Assembly: GCF_000515215.1 (NCBI RefSeq) | Contig: NZ_KI911557.1 | Coordinates: 2,227,741-2,291,740, forward strand | DNA from: Methylomonas sp. 11b | GTDB lineage: Bacteria > Pseudomonadota > Gammaproteobacteria > Methylococcales > Methylomonadaceae | DNA: 64,000 nucleotides | Direction of reading: 5' to 3' | Shown: positions 1 to 8,687 of the stretch, piece by piece | Position numbering within the stretch: the first letter of the stretch is position 1 | How the letters are laid out: each line of letters starts with the position of its first letter | Made by a program: the position numbers and the translations under genes | The notes under the pieces: generated by a model | The model's input: only the letters and a program-made list of their open reading frames with translations | The model's database searches: none | Told to the model about the DNA's origin: nothing

Positions 1-1073
1 GTCAAGGCATGGATCTTTTCGACCATGCGCCTGATGCTTTTCTTCGATGGCCGGAAGCCCAAATAGACCTTACCGTTTTGCGGCCGATACTGCAGGCCAA
101 ATGTGTAACCCAGAAAGTCGAACTCATCTTCCAACACATTACAGACTCGCGTTTTATCCTCGTTTACCGTCAGCTTGATTTGCCCCATGACCTTGCGCAT
201 CCATTGCAATGCTTCTTCGGCTTTACCTCGTCGGCACAAGATCACTAGGTCATCGGCATAGGTGACAATCCGACTGCCGAGCCGCTGTTCCAGGCCCAGT
301 TTCTTCCACGCCAGCACAAACCGTCGCATGTACAAATTCGACAGCAGCGGTGAGATAGGCGATCCCTGTGGAATACCACACCGATGATCTTTGGCCTCGG
401 TTGTGCGCTTCGTCCGTCCTCGCTTATCGGTTTCCTCTACCGGACATTCCAGCCACATCGTGATCAGATGCAGCACACGCCGATCCACAATCCGGCGTGC
501 TACCGACTTGAGTAGCTCGGCATGGGGTATTGTCCCAAAGTAATCTGCAAGGTCGGCATCGACGACATCCGGGTGACCGTGATAGAGATGATCCTTCACC
601 TCGATCACCGCCTGTTGAGCATTGCGGCCCGAACGGTAAGCATACTGCTCGTCCGGCAGATCGGCTTCGAAGATCGGTTCTATTACCAGCATGGCTGCCG
701 TCATACAGACCCGGTCTCGTAGCGTCGATAGACCTAGCGGCCTCAGTTTGCCATTCGGCTTGGGGATGTAGACTCGTCTGATGGGATCTGGTCGATAAGT
801 TTCCTCTCTGAGCGCAAGCGCCAGTTCACCAAGCCACCGCTCCACGCCATACGCTTCTATATCCGCAAAGCTCTGACCATCCACACCCGGTGCACCCTTG
901 TTGGCGCGGCAGCAGGCATAGGCATGCGCCAAGATGTCTTCTCGGTATAGCTTGTCGTACAGCGCATAGAAGCGATAGTCAGTTTCAGCCTTCGCTTTTG
1001 CGTGTAACGCCATCTGTAGTTTCTGAACGCTTAACGGAGTTGATAGGTTGCCCAATCTCCTGTCCTTTTCCAC
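1..1073 (-). CDS. ltrA: Group II intron reverse transcriptase/maturase, partial
   Basis: The minus strand encodes about 357 residues of an LtrA-type intron-encoded protein whose C-terminus lies beyond the left edge. Visible motifs are GAPGVDG near residue 59, a PKPNGKLRPLG block, motif A (VDADLADYFG), GIPQGSPISPLLSN near 233 and the catalytic YADD near 271, followed by the FDFLGY segment. The maturase X domain and any endonuclease domain are outside the window. A stop codon closes the frame just upstream of a GTG at 1073, so that GTG is the longest start; an ATG at 1013 is the alternative. The family splices its own intron RNA and copies it into DNA targets. All catalytic residues that can be seen are intact, so it may be active. 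Confidence 0.93.
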   Translation of the reverse strand, partial: MEKDRRLGNLSTPLSVQKLQMALHAKAKAETDYRFYALYDKLYREDILAHAYACCRANKGAPGVDGQSFADIEAYGVERWLGELALALREETYRPDPIRRVYIPKPNGKLRPLGLSTLRDRVCMTAAMLVIEPIFEADLPDEQYAYRSGRNAQQAVIEVKDHLYHGHPDVVDADLADYFGTIPHAELLKSVARRIVDRRVLHLITMWLECPVEETDKRGRTKRTTEAKDHRCGIPQGSPISPLLSNLYMRRFVLAWKKLGLEQRLGSRIVTYADDLVILCRRGKAEEALQWMRKVMGQIKLTVNEDKTRVCNVLEDEFDFLGYTFGLQYRPQNGKVYLGFRPSKKSIRRMVEKIHAL

Positions 1074-1552
1074 TTATTGCGTTGATTTTGAACTAAGGCA
1101 CCTTCCCTCCACCAGCATTACCCGGCTTCCTCGGTACTACAAGCCTCTCCGCCACCCTGCAGCGCCCGGCCTGTCCCTCACGGGCATCCGGTTGGTCATC
1201 GCTGGCCACGCCACAGGGCTTCCCGTGTTGCGTGCGCTTACCTTGTGTACATGCTGTCACCACTGCCCCGGCGCAGCGACTGGAAATACTCTTCGCTCGA
1301 TTTCCCAGCCGTATCAGCCTTCCCCGAAAGGGTTGTCGGGTCGGCCTGCGCATCGACCTTTTCGAGGCTTGCTCGGTGTTCACTCACATTACGGCCTGCA
1401 CACTCGCTGAATCGCCTAAAGCGATCTCTTTACATCGGAGGCTCCAGCCACTTCGTTACCTCCATGACTGCTCCGATTGCTTCCGGCCGGAGCGATTTAG
1501 CCGGGTGGGTCTCTCACCCACTGGTAAAGCGCCGCCTTTGCACGGCGCACAC
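1..1552 (-). mobile_element. Group II intron, 5' part
   Basis: Upstream of the reverse transcriptase the minus strand carries about 480 nt of GC-rich, non-coding sequence of intron domain I-IV type. A GUGYG 5' splice motif occurs as GTGTG/GTGCG at 1552-1546, so the 5' exon-intron junction is placed at about 1550-1552. Domains V and VI and the 3' splice site should lie left of the window. The 5' exon contains a GCCTG/CAGGC stem-loop near 1588-1601, but no T-run follows it, so insertion behind a terminator (as for class C introns) is not supported. Confidence 0.75.
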
Positions 1553-1753
1553 CCGTTGCGGTCTGCCGCTCCAATTGGTTGAATGCCTGCAATCAGGCCA
1601 TTACCTGTAGCAATTAACGTTGCCGATGATATATGGATGAAAAAATACGATGGTAATCAATAAAATAGCATGCCACATGTCATTTTCAGGTAGATGTGCA
1701 GCTGACTATCTAATTCCTAATTGAGCGAACAAAGGAACAAGGACTGGAGAGGA

Positions 1754-2257
1754 ATGACCCCGCACCGCCACTACCACTGGCTTGCCGTCACGGTACTCGC
1801 GTTGCTGCTAGCGACTCTGTTACTGGACCGAGTTATTCCCGCGTCGACGAGTATGAAGCTTCTTGGCTGGGAACAACAGGCGAAGCAAATACAGGTTCGT
1901 GCCCTCTGGTCTTGGATAATAATGATGGGAGCTCTTCTCCCTCCACGCAAGAACGATTCCCGATGGATAGTATGTCGGCTACTGGGCAAGATCCCAATTT
2001 TTCTCCGTCTCATCCTAGTGTGGTTGACTGTACTCTATCCATTCTACTACTCGGAACATCGATTCTGGGAAACAGCGGCCTACGTCCATTTACGCAACGA
2101 GACCCAAATGGTTATACCAAGTCAGATTGATGTAGACTTCTTTTTAGTCGTGCCCTCGCGATTTCCCGGGCGCATCTACTACGATGTCCGAGATGGTGGT
2201 AATCGAGAAGCCCTTTTAGTTGCGCTCAAGAAAGTAGGCCTGGAGCCAGTCCAATAA
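1754..2257 (+). CDS. Small membrane protein of unknown function
   Basis: A 167-residue product with three likely membrane segments in its first 110 residues (a hydrophobic stretch after HYHW, one around WSWIIMMGALL, and one around LRLILVWLTVLYPF), then a soluble tail of about 65 residues. I do not recognise the family. The ATG at 1754 has GGAG four bases upstream; the frame extends to a TTG at 1721 without a clear ribosome site. It stands alone between the group II intron and a repeat region, which fits an accessory gene. Confidence 0.45.
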   Translation: MTPHRHYHWLAVTVLALLLATLLLDRVIPASTSMKLLGWEQQAKQIQVRALWSWIIMMGALLPPRKNDSRWIVCRLLGKIPIFLRLILVWLTVLYPFYYSEHRFWETAAYVHLRNETQMVIPSQIDVDFFLVVPSRFPGRIYYDVRDGGNREALLVALKKVGLEPVQ

Positions 2258-2308
2258 GCCGATACACTATGTGGTCCCAGAGCGTCCTATCTCAGTTCGC
2301 GTAAAAGT

Positions 2309-2976
2309 AAGTAGCCTCGATGGAATCGAGGTTTCGAAGGCCAACACACTTCAATTGTCGATAAGGGCTTGATGATCGGCAGGCCGACGCCCTCGATTCC
2401 GCTAGCGCTGCATCGAGGCTACAAAAGTTCCATTACATTGCGGTCAGGGCCACAACATGTGCTGAACAGCGCGAAGCCGATCGTTCTCGACCTGTGCGCC
2501 TCGTAAACTCGGCACACCCTACAGCTGCTTTTGGTTGGAAATTTCCCATTGGTACTTTTGTTCCGTCCGGCAGGTGATGGCCGTCCGGAGCCAATGGCAG
2601 GTTTCAATTTGGAATTGGTGGAGGATTAACCAGCCGGGCAAGCAACGCTACCTGGCTGGCCTTTAAACGGTTAGAAACATCATTTCCACTTTTTAAGCAG
2701 CCCTTTTAGCCCGGCAGGCTTCGCGGGTTCGACTGCGGAGACGACTGTTTCGGCAATTGGCTCGGGTTCTACCGCTACCGGTTCAGGCGCAACGGCAGGC
2801 TCTGCCGATTTTTTACCGAACAAACCTTTCAGCTTACTGCCAACGCCTGCTGCCGGTTCTTTAACCGCTTCGGCCGCAGTTTCCGCGATTTCCACCACAT
2901 TGTCTTTAAGCTCGACAGCCGCTTCCACTATAGGTGCGGCGATTTCTTCGAACTCTTCCTGGATGGCCTCGGCAGC
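2309..2976. repeat. Tandem duplication, unit 1 (diverged)
   Basis: This roughly 668 bp unit aligns along its whole length with the next unit at 2977-3660. It begins with a 112 bp palindromic element and ends with the coding sequence for the C-terminal ~97 residues of the coiled-coil protein. The first ~165 bp are almost identical between units, the middle ~200 bp are strongly diverged, and the coding part differs at about nine residues in 97. Confidence 0.85.
2311..2422. repeat. 112 bp palindrome-ended element, copy 1
   Basis: The element is bounded by the inverted repeat GTAGCCTCGATG / CATCGAGGCTAC, with an inner pair GAATCGAGG / CCTCGATTC. The same 112 bp occur at 2979-3090 without a difference that I can see. 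The structure suits a REP/BIME-like or miniature non-autonomous element; no transposase is linked to it here. Confidence 0.8.
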
Positions 2977-3015
2977 AAGTAGCCTCGATGGAATCGAGGT
3001 TTCGAAGGCCAACAC
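2680..3015 (-). pseudogene. Duplicated C-terminal fragment of the coiled-coil membrane protein
   Basis: This 111-residue open frame repeats the C-terminal ~97 residues of the gene at 3364-4740, including the identical last twelve residues GLKGLLKKWK plus flanks. Its first 14 residues are read through the palindromic repeat at 2979-3090 from a GTG at 3015, so the gene has lost its membrane anchor and coiled coil. I see no ribosome site. Most differences from the parent are conservative and the frame is intact. It is best read as a remnant of a tandem duplication, though expression of a short tail protein cannot be excluded. Confidence 0.75.
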
Positions 3016-3660
3016 ACTTCAATTGTCGATAAGGGCTTGATGATCGGCAGGCCGACGCCCTCGATTCCGCTAGCGCTGCATCGAGGCTACAAAAGTTCCG
3101 TTACATTGCGGTCAGGTCCGCAAAATGTGCTGAACAGCTCGTAGGATGCGGTAAAAACGTGCACCGCATCGTTCGCGATTGGTGTGGTTCGTAAACTCAC
3201 CACACCCTACGCCTGCTTTTGGCCGGTTCCGCCCATGGCGGGTTTCGATTGGAGTGCCTGCGGTTTAGAAACAGGAACGGTGGCGGATTAATTGGAATGC
3301 GCAACAGATTAAGCGGCCGGGCAAACAACGCTTACCCGGCGGGTCTTTAAACGGTGAGAAACTTCATTTCCACTTTTTCAGCAACCCTTTTAACCCGGCT
3401 GGCTTGGCTGGCTCAACTGCGGAGACGACTGTTTCGGCAATCGGCTCGGGTTCCGCCGCTACCGGTTCAGGCGCAACGGCAGGCTCTGTCGGTTTTTTAC
3501 CGAACAAACCTTTCAGCTTACCGCCAACGCCGGCGGCCGGTTCTTTAACGGCTTCGGCCGCAGTTTCCGCAATTTCCACCACATTTTCCTTAAGCTCAGC
3601 GGCCGCTTCCACTATAGGTGCGGCGATTTCTTCCAGCTCTTCCTGGATGGTCTCGGCAGC
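2977..3660. repeat. Tandem duplication, unit 2 (parental)
   Basis: This unit covers the 3' end of the coiled-coil gene and about 390 bp downstream of it and is the likely source of unit 1. Both units end at CTCGGCAGC and start at AAGTAGCC. Its non-coding part also holds two REP-like stems, GGATGCGG/CCGCATC and GGTGTGGT/ACCACACC, near 3132-3220, which are degraded in unit 1. Confidence 0.85.
2979..3090. repeat. 112 bp palindrome-ended element, copy 2
   Basis: Same sequence as 2311-2422, placed exactly at the junction between the two tandem units. Confidence 0.8.
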
Positions 3661-4740
3661 GACTTCGGTCTGTGTTCCCAGCTTTTGGTCCAACTTGGCC
3701 ATCTGCTGCATGGTGTTGTTCAACATTTGCTTGAACTTGCCGAAACCGCCGCTTTTTTCGGCCAATTTATCGACGGATGACTGCTTCGCCGGTGCCGGCT
3801 CGGCAACCACTGCTTTGGGCTTCTCGACAACCTGCGCAACTTCACGCTCGACTAGCTTTGGCGGCTCGACAGGTGCCTGAGCCACAACAGGCTCAGCAAC
3901 TATAGCCGGGGCGGGTTGGATGGCGGCGGGAGCTTCGTTGATAACCACTTTGGGCTCCGGCTGAGATACCGGCTGCGAGTAAGCCGCTGCTGGTGCCACC
4001 GAATGTTTGGCCGAGTCGGCGTAACGCGCCAACTCGGCTTGATGTTTGGCAATGGTGTCCGCCAACAATTTTTCGGCGCTGGCTTGATCGCGCTCGCGCA
4101 GAATTTTTTGCTCTTCCACCGCCAATTCCAGTTTATTCAGCTGTTCGGTTTGCGATTCCAAACGCAACTGCAATGGCCCAATCAGCGCATCTTTTTCGGC
4201 CAGTTTGGAGGTTTCCGCCCACAGAGCCAGTTGCAGCTCGGTTTTGCCTTGTTGTTCGGCTTTAAAGCGTTCGGTAATTTGCGCGGTAAGCGCGAAATAT
4301 CGTGTCCACAGATCGGTCGATTGCAGATCGTTAGCAGCCGGTAAGACTGGCTCGGTCAATTCGAAACTGGTGGCCAAGGTTTTGACGCTGTCGATCACCT
4401 GCCGATTTGCCTGTATCAGTTTTTCTTCCAGACCGGCTGCCCGTTGCGCTTCGTTATCAGCAACGGTTTTGGCTGCTTCCATCTGCTCGGTGTTCGCGGT
4501 TAATTGCTCTTGCAAGGCTTGCTGCTGCTGTTGCGCTGCCTCTAAATCGGCTTGTAAGGCGAGGCACGCTTTTAAATTGATGGCATTGGTTTTCTTTAAG
4601 AAATAAATCCTGATACTGTAAAACATCGCCGTCAGCAACCACACGGCTAGCGCTAAAGCGCCGGCATATTCCTGGTTTTCCAGCGTAAATCGATACCAAT
4701 CCGACAGTATGCTTTGAATCATGGGCAAATAAGCTTCCAT
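3364..4740 (-). CDS. Membrane-anchored coiled-coil protein with Ala/Glu/Pro-rich tail
   Basis: A 458-residue protein of unknown function. One membrane segment lies at about residues 24-46. A long Gln/Glu/Ala-rich coiled coil follows (about 55-245), then a Pro/Ala/Val-rich linker (about 245-330) of alternating EP and AP motifs, then an amphipathic segment with EIAAPIVEAA and EIAETAAEAV and a short basic end, LKKWK. The order anchor, coiled coil, flexible linker, helical tip suggests a scaffold or tether at the inner membrane, but no enzymatic motif is visible. The 3' end and downstream DNA are tandemly duplicated (2309-3660). The gene stands alone. Confidence 0.8.
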   Translation of the reverse strand: MEAYLPMIQSILSDWYRFTLENQEYAGALALAVWLLTAMFYSIRIYFLKKTNAINLKACLALQADLEAAQQQQQALQEQLTANTEQMEAAKTVADNEAQRAAGLEEKLIQANRQVIDSVKTLATSFELTEPVLPAANDLQSTDLWTRYFALTAQITERFKAEQQGKTELQLALWAETSKLAEKDALIGPLQLRLESQTEQLNKLELAVEEQKILRERDQASAEKLLADTIAKHQAELARYADSAKHSVAPAAAYSQPVSQPEPKVVINEAPAAIQPAPAIVAEPVVAQAPVEPPKLVEREVAQVVEKPKAVVAEPAPAKQSSVDKLAEKSGGFGKFKQMLNNTMQQMAKLDQKLGTQTEVAAETIQEELEEIAAPIVEAAAELKENVVEIAETAAEAVKEPAAGVGGKLKGLFGKKPTEPAVAPEPVAAEPEPIAETVVSAVEPAKPAGLKGLLKKWK

Positions 4741-5393
4741 AAATAATCCTGGCTAATATAGTTTTTATAATAATGACGTAGGCTTCCGACCCGGAACAGC
4801 AGATAGCTAAGCTGAGACAGACGAAAGCCAGTATATCAGTTTGACTCTGCAACTTTACCGTAAGCTGCTGGAATACGACAGAAAAATGCCGATCCAAAAA
4901 CTGCTGCTCAGTGTCAGCAACGATGGCCGGCAACCTCAGAAAATTCAAAATGGATCGTTTATGTCCGGGCTATATCTTATGTAGATTCCCGGTACGGCTT
5001 AACCTGAGGCATTAAGTGTCGGTTTGGGGATGGGGAGCTTGGTTCTTTTCAGCTAGCGCCAAATTAAACAGCTTAAGCTTGCTCGATATGTCGTTAGTAG
5101 AGCTGGGCAAGTAAAGACTTAACGAAGAGCCGCGACGTAATTACTTTCAAAAGAGGGAGATTACCGGGAATATTTATGAGGGGTTTAAAAACCCAGCCTC
5201 GCGGACGGCAGTTGCCGCATGACGTAAGGGCTGTCTGCAAGCTAACGTTCACGGCATCAGTGCCGGCAGTAGTCGGTGTATTCCAATCTGGCAGCCGCGC
5301 AGCCAAAGTTTAATGGGTCGCCAGCGCAAGCTGGGCTTTTTTGGATGCAAGAAAAAATGGTATCTGAGAAAGGAATGATCGCGGGCCGATATC
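4741..5393. other. Intergenic region, no gene seen
   Basis: About 650 bp between the coiled-coil gene and the acyltransferase, both on the minus strand. The open frames here are short, overlap one another and resemble no family. The region should contain the promoter of the coiled-coil gene and the end of the acyltransferase transcript. A GCCCAGCTTGCGCTGGC stem near 5320-5338 is a possible transcript end. Confidence 0.5.
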
Positions 5394-6143
5394 CTAGGCT
5401 CTTTGCCGCTTAGCCACAGATTGCTCAAGCAATTCGGAATATTTGCGATAATCCTCTTGATAGTCTTTTTGCCACAAAGGATTGGCAAGAATATGTTCAA
5501 CATCCAAGGCGTAAGGAATACGCTGGCCGCGGTGGTCACACGCGCCGCCTACTTGTTGCATTTCAAAACCCTCTTTCTTAACCGCGTAAGCCAAGGATGG
5601 GGTCACCAATATGTACCACTGTTTAATATCGTTCTGCGCCGAATAGACGACCGCAGCCCGGTACAGGCCCCACATAATGCTGCGAGTCTGATTTTTGATG
5701 GTATGCAGGTATCTGATGTTACCGCTGTCCTTCGCAACTTGTTCCGCATCAGTATCCTGTTGCGGGAAAGCTCTTGGTGCGAAGCGTCGGGCTTCTCTCA
5801 ATACGCAGAGGCGGGATATTTCTATTGATTGTTGGTATTGCTCAGCACTGATCGGCTGGTCGGGAACGCATTTGGCTTCGAAAGGGAAAACTGCTTGATT
5901 CTGATAAACCAAACGTAGTGCACCCAGCCATTGCCCGGTGTATCTGTGTCGGACCATGAAATGCACGGAATGGCGATCCCATTCGTCGAATTCCATTTGT
6001 TCCGGAAAGTTTTCTTTATCCTCATAACCCATTTCGTCGCAATAGACTTGGTATCTGAGGTTGTAATGAATGCGTTTGCTTTCAGGCGTGTCAGCTAAAA
6101 AAACCTCAAAACAACTATCAAATGAATGCTTTTCAGAAATCAA
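5394..6143 (-). CDS. PEP-CTERM/exosortase system-associated acyltransferase
   Basis: A 249-residue protein of the GNAT-like family related to autoinducer synthases that accompanies exosortase/PEP-CTERM systems (TIGR03694 type). Recognisable parts are the N-terminal RYQVYCDEMGYE block, the EFDEWD-like acidic site, the strand WLGALRLV and the segment EISRLCVLREARR. The substrate of this family is not established. The start is a TTG at 6143 with GGAG seven bases upstream; an upstream ATG is out of frame. It sits downstream of the exopolysaccharide operon, and a PEP-CTERM protein is encoded at 19360-20040. The exosortase itself is not in the window. Confidence 0.85.
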   Translation of the reverse strand: MISEKHSFDSCFEVFLADTPESKRIHYNLRYQVYCDEMGYEDKENFPEQMEFDEWDRHSVHFMVRHRYTGQWLGALRLVYQNQAVFPFEAKCVPDQPISAEQYQQSIEISRLCVLREARRFAPRAFPQQDTDAEQVAKDSGNIRYLHTIKNQTRSIMWGLYRAAVVYSAQNDIKQWYILVTPSLAYAVKKEGFEMQQVGGACDHRGQRIPYALDVEHILANPLWQKDYQEDYRKYSELLEQSVAKRQRA

Positions 6144-6519
6144 GATGAAACTCCATAACGTAATTAATCAAATTCCCTAAACATCCGGGCACTACTCTTC
6201 AAACTCAAAGAATTGACAACAAATATGTATCTGTTATCCCCGCTCTATCGGTACAAGACGCTATCGTCCTGCAAGCACTTCCAACGGTGTGTTTTTACTA
6301 ATTTTCGCTGAACCATACTGGCGAGACGCCTAGCTACAATTAACAGAAAAAACCGGTTCGGACCGGAAAAACACAATGTTGGTTAGGAATCTACAGAGTC
6401 AAGATGAAGAAAAACTGTAATTTAGATTAGGATTAGATGAGGATTGGATTAATTTTAGAACCAGTTTTGCCGTTATTCCGCGGAAATACTGGCTTAATTG
6501 ATGTCCGGAAATTATCGCG
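6144..6519. other. Intergenic region upstream of the acyltransferase
   Basis: About 375 bp between the last glycosyltransferase of the operon and the acyltransferase start, both on the minus strand. It is AT-richer than its surroundings and presumably carries the acyltransferase promoter. I found no clear sigma-54 or sigma-70 match and no convincing terminator for the operon. Confidence 0.5.
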
Positions 6520-7470
6520 TTACGATCTGCCGTTACCGCTATTTTCAGAAATAGCGCCTACCCAATACGCTTTATGCAAACTAAAGCATCTGTTCACACT
6601 CTGCGGCATTCTAGCGTGCATTACCCCGCCCATTTTATAGCCCAGCCATTTCAGAGCGGTGCGCAAACCTGCCGACGGTAGCAGCCAAGGCGCATTTTTC
6701 AGCAGATACGTCAGCTCTGACACGACAAACCGCCGGCCCTCGCCCGCAGCACCGCCAAAGGTTTTCTGCAACCAAGCAGTATGCGCATGAAACACGCCGA
6801 TATCGAAATAGCGCTTAAATTCGTCGGAAAACCCGTAATCGTGCGAATGAAACACGGCGGCATCCCCGCAATATGCCACTTTCCAGCCGTTTAGCAACAT
6901 CTTGCCGACCACAAAAGTATCTTCGTTCATGATGGTGTTCAGCGGAAACCCGCCAACGCCCATTAATGCACTACGCCGATAAGCTGCAAAAGAATTGGAT
7001 ATAAACACAGTCTTGATGCCGAATTGCGCCTTATCTTGCAGGCTGCGTAACTGGCTTTGCGGCGGATAATTGAATAAACGAGCGTGTGCGCCAATTGGCC
7101 CGGCGTTGCGGTGCGGCAATTGCCGGCCGTAAGCAGCGCCAACGCTGTCGTCTGCAAACGCTGCCAATAACTTTTCGATAGCATCGGGGGCCGCCAACAA
7201 AGCATCCTGAGTCAAAAACACCAGAATATCCGCCTCAGCCAGCAAATTCACGCCAAATTGCCGAGTGCCGCCGTGATTAAATTCGGACTTAGGTATCACC
7301 TGCACGTCAAAACCCGCCTCAATCGCTTGAGCCACCGTGCGGTCAGTGGATGAGGAATCTATCAGCAATAAATAATCCGGCTTCACGGTTTGTGCGGCAA
7401 AGGCCTGTAACCACGATTCCCAAAGTTCGCCGGCATTCAGGGTCGGTACAATCAAGCCCACTTTATTCAT
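6520..7470 (-). CDS. Family 2 glycosyltransferase, rhamnosyltransferase-like
   Basis: A 316-residue GT-A fold transferase. The start VGLIVPTLNAG, the SSSTDRT nucleotide site and the EDTFVVGKMLLNGW segment are those of WbbL/RfbF-type rhamnosyltransferases. It is probably a cytoplasmic enzyme that adds a sugar to the lipid-linked exopolysaccharide repeat unit. Its ATG overlaps the stop of the preceding gene by a few bases, so the two are translationally coupled. Last gene of the operon. The donor sugar cannot be read from sequence. Confidence 0.85.
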   Translation of the reverse strand: MNKVGLIVPTLNAGELWESWLQAFAAQTVKPDYLLLIDSSSTDRTVAQAIEAGFDVQVIPKSEFNHGGTRQFGVNLLAEADILVFLTQDALLAAPDAIEKLLAAFADDSVGAAYGRQLPHRNAGPIGAHARLFNYPPQSQLRSLQDKAQFGIKTVFISNSFAAYRRSALMGVGGFPLNTIMNEDTFVVGKMLLNGWKVAYCGDAAVFHSHDYGFSDEFKRYFDIGVFHAHTAWLQKTFGGAAGEGRRFVVSELTYLLKNAPWLLPSAGLRTALKWLGYKMGGVMHARMPQSVNRCFSLHKAYWVGAISENSGNGRS

Positions 7471-8665
7471 AAGAAGAACCCTTTATTAAGGACTGCGGTA
7501 GTTTAACTTGATCGATTTTTGTCAACACCTTCCAGACTTTATCGCCCAATTTAACCGGGTCCAGCTGCTGTTCGACATATTCACGGCTCCGCAGTGACAT
7601 TTCTTGCCAGGTCGCTTGATTGAGCACGTGCGTTTGCCGCAGCACGGCACAGACCGAAGTCTCGTTGCGCTCAAACACCAAACCCGCGCCATAGCTTGCC
7701 AAATGATCCCAAGCCAGGCCTTTCGCGACCAGCACCGGCCGGCCGGCCGCCATCGCTTCGGCGACCACATTGCCAAAGTTTTCGCGCATGCCGCCAGTTT
7801 CCTCCAGACCGGATGGCAATACCAGGAAATGACTGTCGGCCAGCAACTGCTTGACATCAGCGACCGGCAGATAACCTTTATAGCTGATGGCACCTTGCGC
7901 CTGCCCCAGCAAATCCTGAAACTCTTCAAAATAAGCGCCATCGACACTGCGGCCGGCCACAACCAAGCGGTCATTTGGCCGGCGCGTTTGCAACCAGGCC
8001 CGGATAAACGCATTGATGCCTTTTTCTTGCTGCACATGGCCCAGAAAACACAGCTGCGTGCCCTCGCCTTGCGGATAGCCCGCGACTTGGAAATCCCGAC
8101 TGTCTATGCCGTTCGGCACCAGTAAGACCCTGGCGTTCTTTCCCAATACATCGGTTACGCCCATCGCTTCGGTTTCGCTGGTGCAATGCACCGCAATAGC
8201 TCGGCGCAGGGTCGGAAAAGTCAACCACTTGTAAAACAACCATTTGTGCGGCTTCTGCCGCCGAATCAGCGCGACATGTTCCGACATCAACCCGCCGTGT
8301 ACCGCCACCATAAACGGCCGGCGCAGCAACACACAAAACACAGCCGCCAAGGTCGAAGGCCAAGTGGCAATCCCGTGAATATACAGGCGCGGCGCTTGCC
8401 AGCAGAGTTTAAATATCTCCGAAACCGCACCCAAGCCAAAGCCCCAACGCCGGAAGCCGTAACAACGATACAGCCTGACATCGACTTGCTTGCCCAGCTT
8501 CACATCTTCAGCGCGCAAGCGAGCGTCTATCGACTCGTCGGCAGCGACCAGCGCCATGTTGTGACCGCGCTCCGCCCAGGCTTTGGTCAACACGCCACAG
8601 GTGACCGATACCCCGCCGTAGCCTTTAGCCGGCGGCACGTGGGTCGTGACAATACCTACATCCAT
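7463..8665 (-). CDS. Family 4 glycosyltransferase (GT-B)
   Basis: A 400-residue GT-B enzyme. The N-terminus has the Gly-rich PPAKGYGGV loop of GT4 enzymes; the C-terminal half has EKGINAFIRA and the donor-binding block ENFGNVVAEAMAAGRPV (the EX7E motif). It should extend the exopolysaccharide repeat unit on undecaprenyl diphosphate in the cytoplasm. The start at 8665 (MDVGIV) is chosen because AGGAGA lies six bases upstream; a longer frame to 8713 would overlap the previous gene and has no ribosome site. Confidence 0.9.
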   Translation of the reverse strand: MDVGIVTTHVPPAKGYGGVSVTCGVLTKAWAERGHNMALVAADESIDARLRAEDVKLGKQVDVRLYRCYGFRRWGFGLGAVSEIFKLCWQAPRLYIHGIATWPSTLAAVFCVLLRRPFMVAVHGGLMSEHVALIRRQKPHKWLFYKWLTFPTLRRAIAVHCTSETEAMGVTDVLGKNARVLLVPNGIDSRDFQVAGYPQGEGTQLCFLGHVQQEKGINAFIRAWLQTRRPNDRLVVAGRSVDGAYFEEFQDLLGQAQGAISYKGYLPVADVKQLLADSHFLVLPSGLEETGGMRENFGNVVAEAMAAGRPVLVAKGLAWDHLASYGAGLVFERNETSVCAVLRQTHVLNQATWQEMSLRSREYVEQQLDPVKLGDKVWKVLTKIDQVKLPQSLIKGSSYE

Positions 8666-8687
8666 TTCATTTCTCCTGAAACAGTCT

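Noticed and set aside
2311..3090. Direct repeats as a CRISPR array or insertion sequence
   Set aside because: Only two copies, far apart, with no spacer regularity and no transposase.
3404..4606. Long plus-strand frames opposite the coiled-coil gene
   Set aside because: They mirror the Ala/Glu-rich codons of the real gene and encode Ala/Ser-rich nonsense.
4741..5393. Possible small genes 5094-5306 and 5249-5539
   Set aside because: Mutually overlapping frames without start signals; the second is mainly a shadow of the acyltransferase 3' end.
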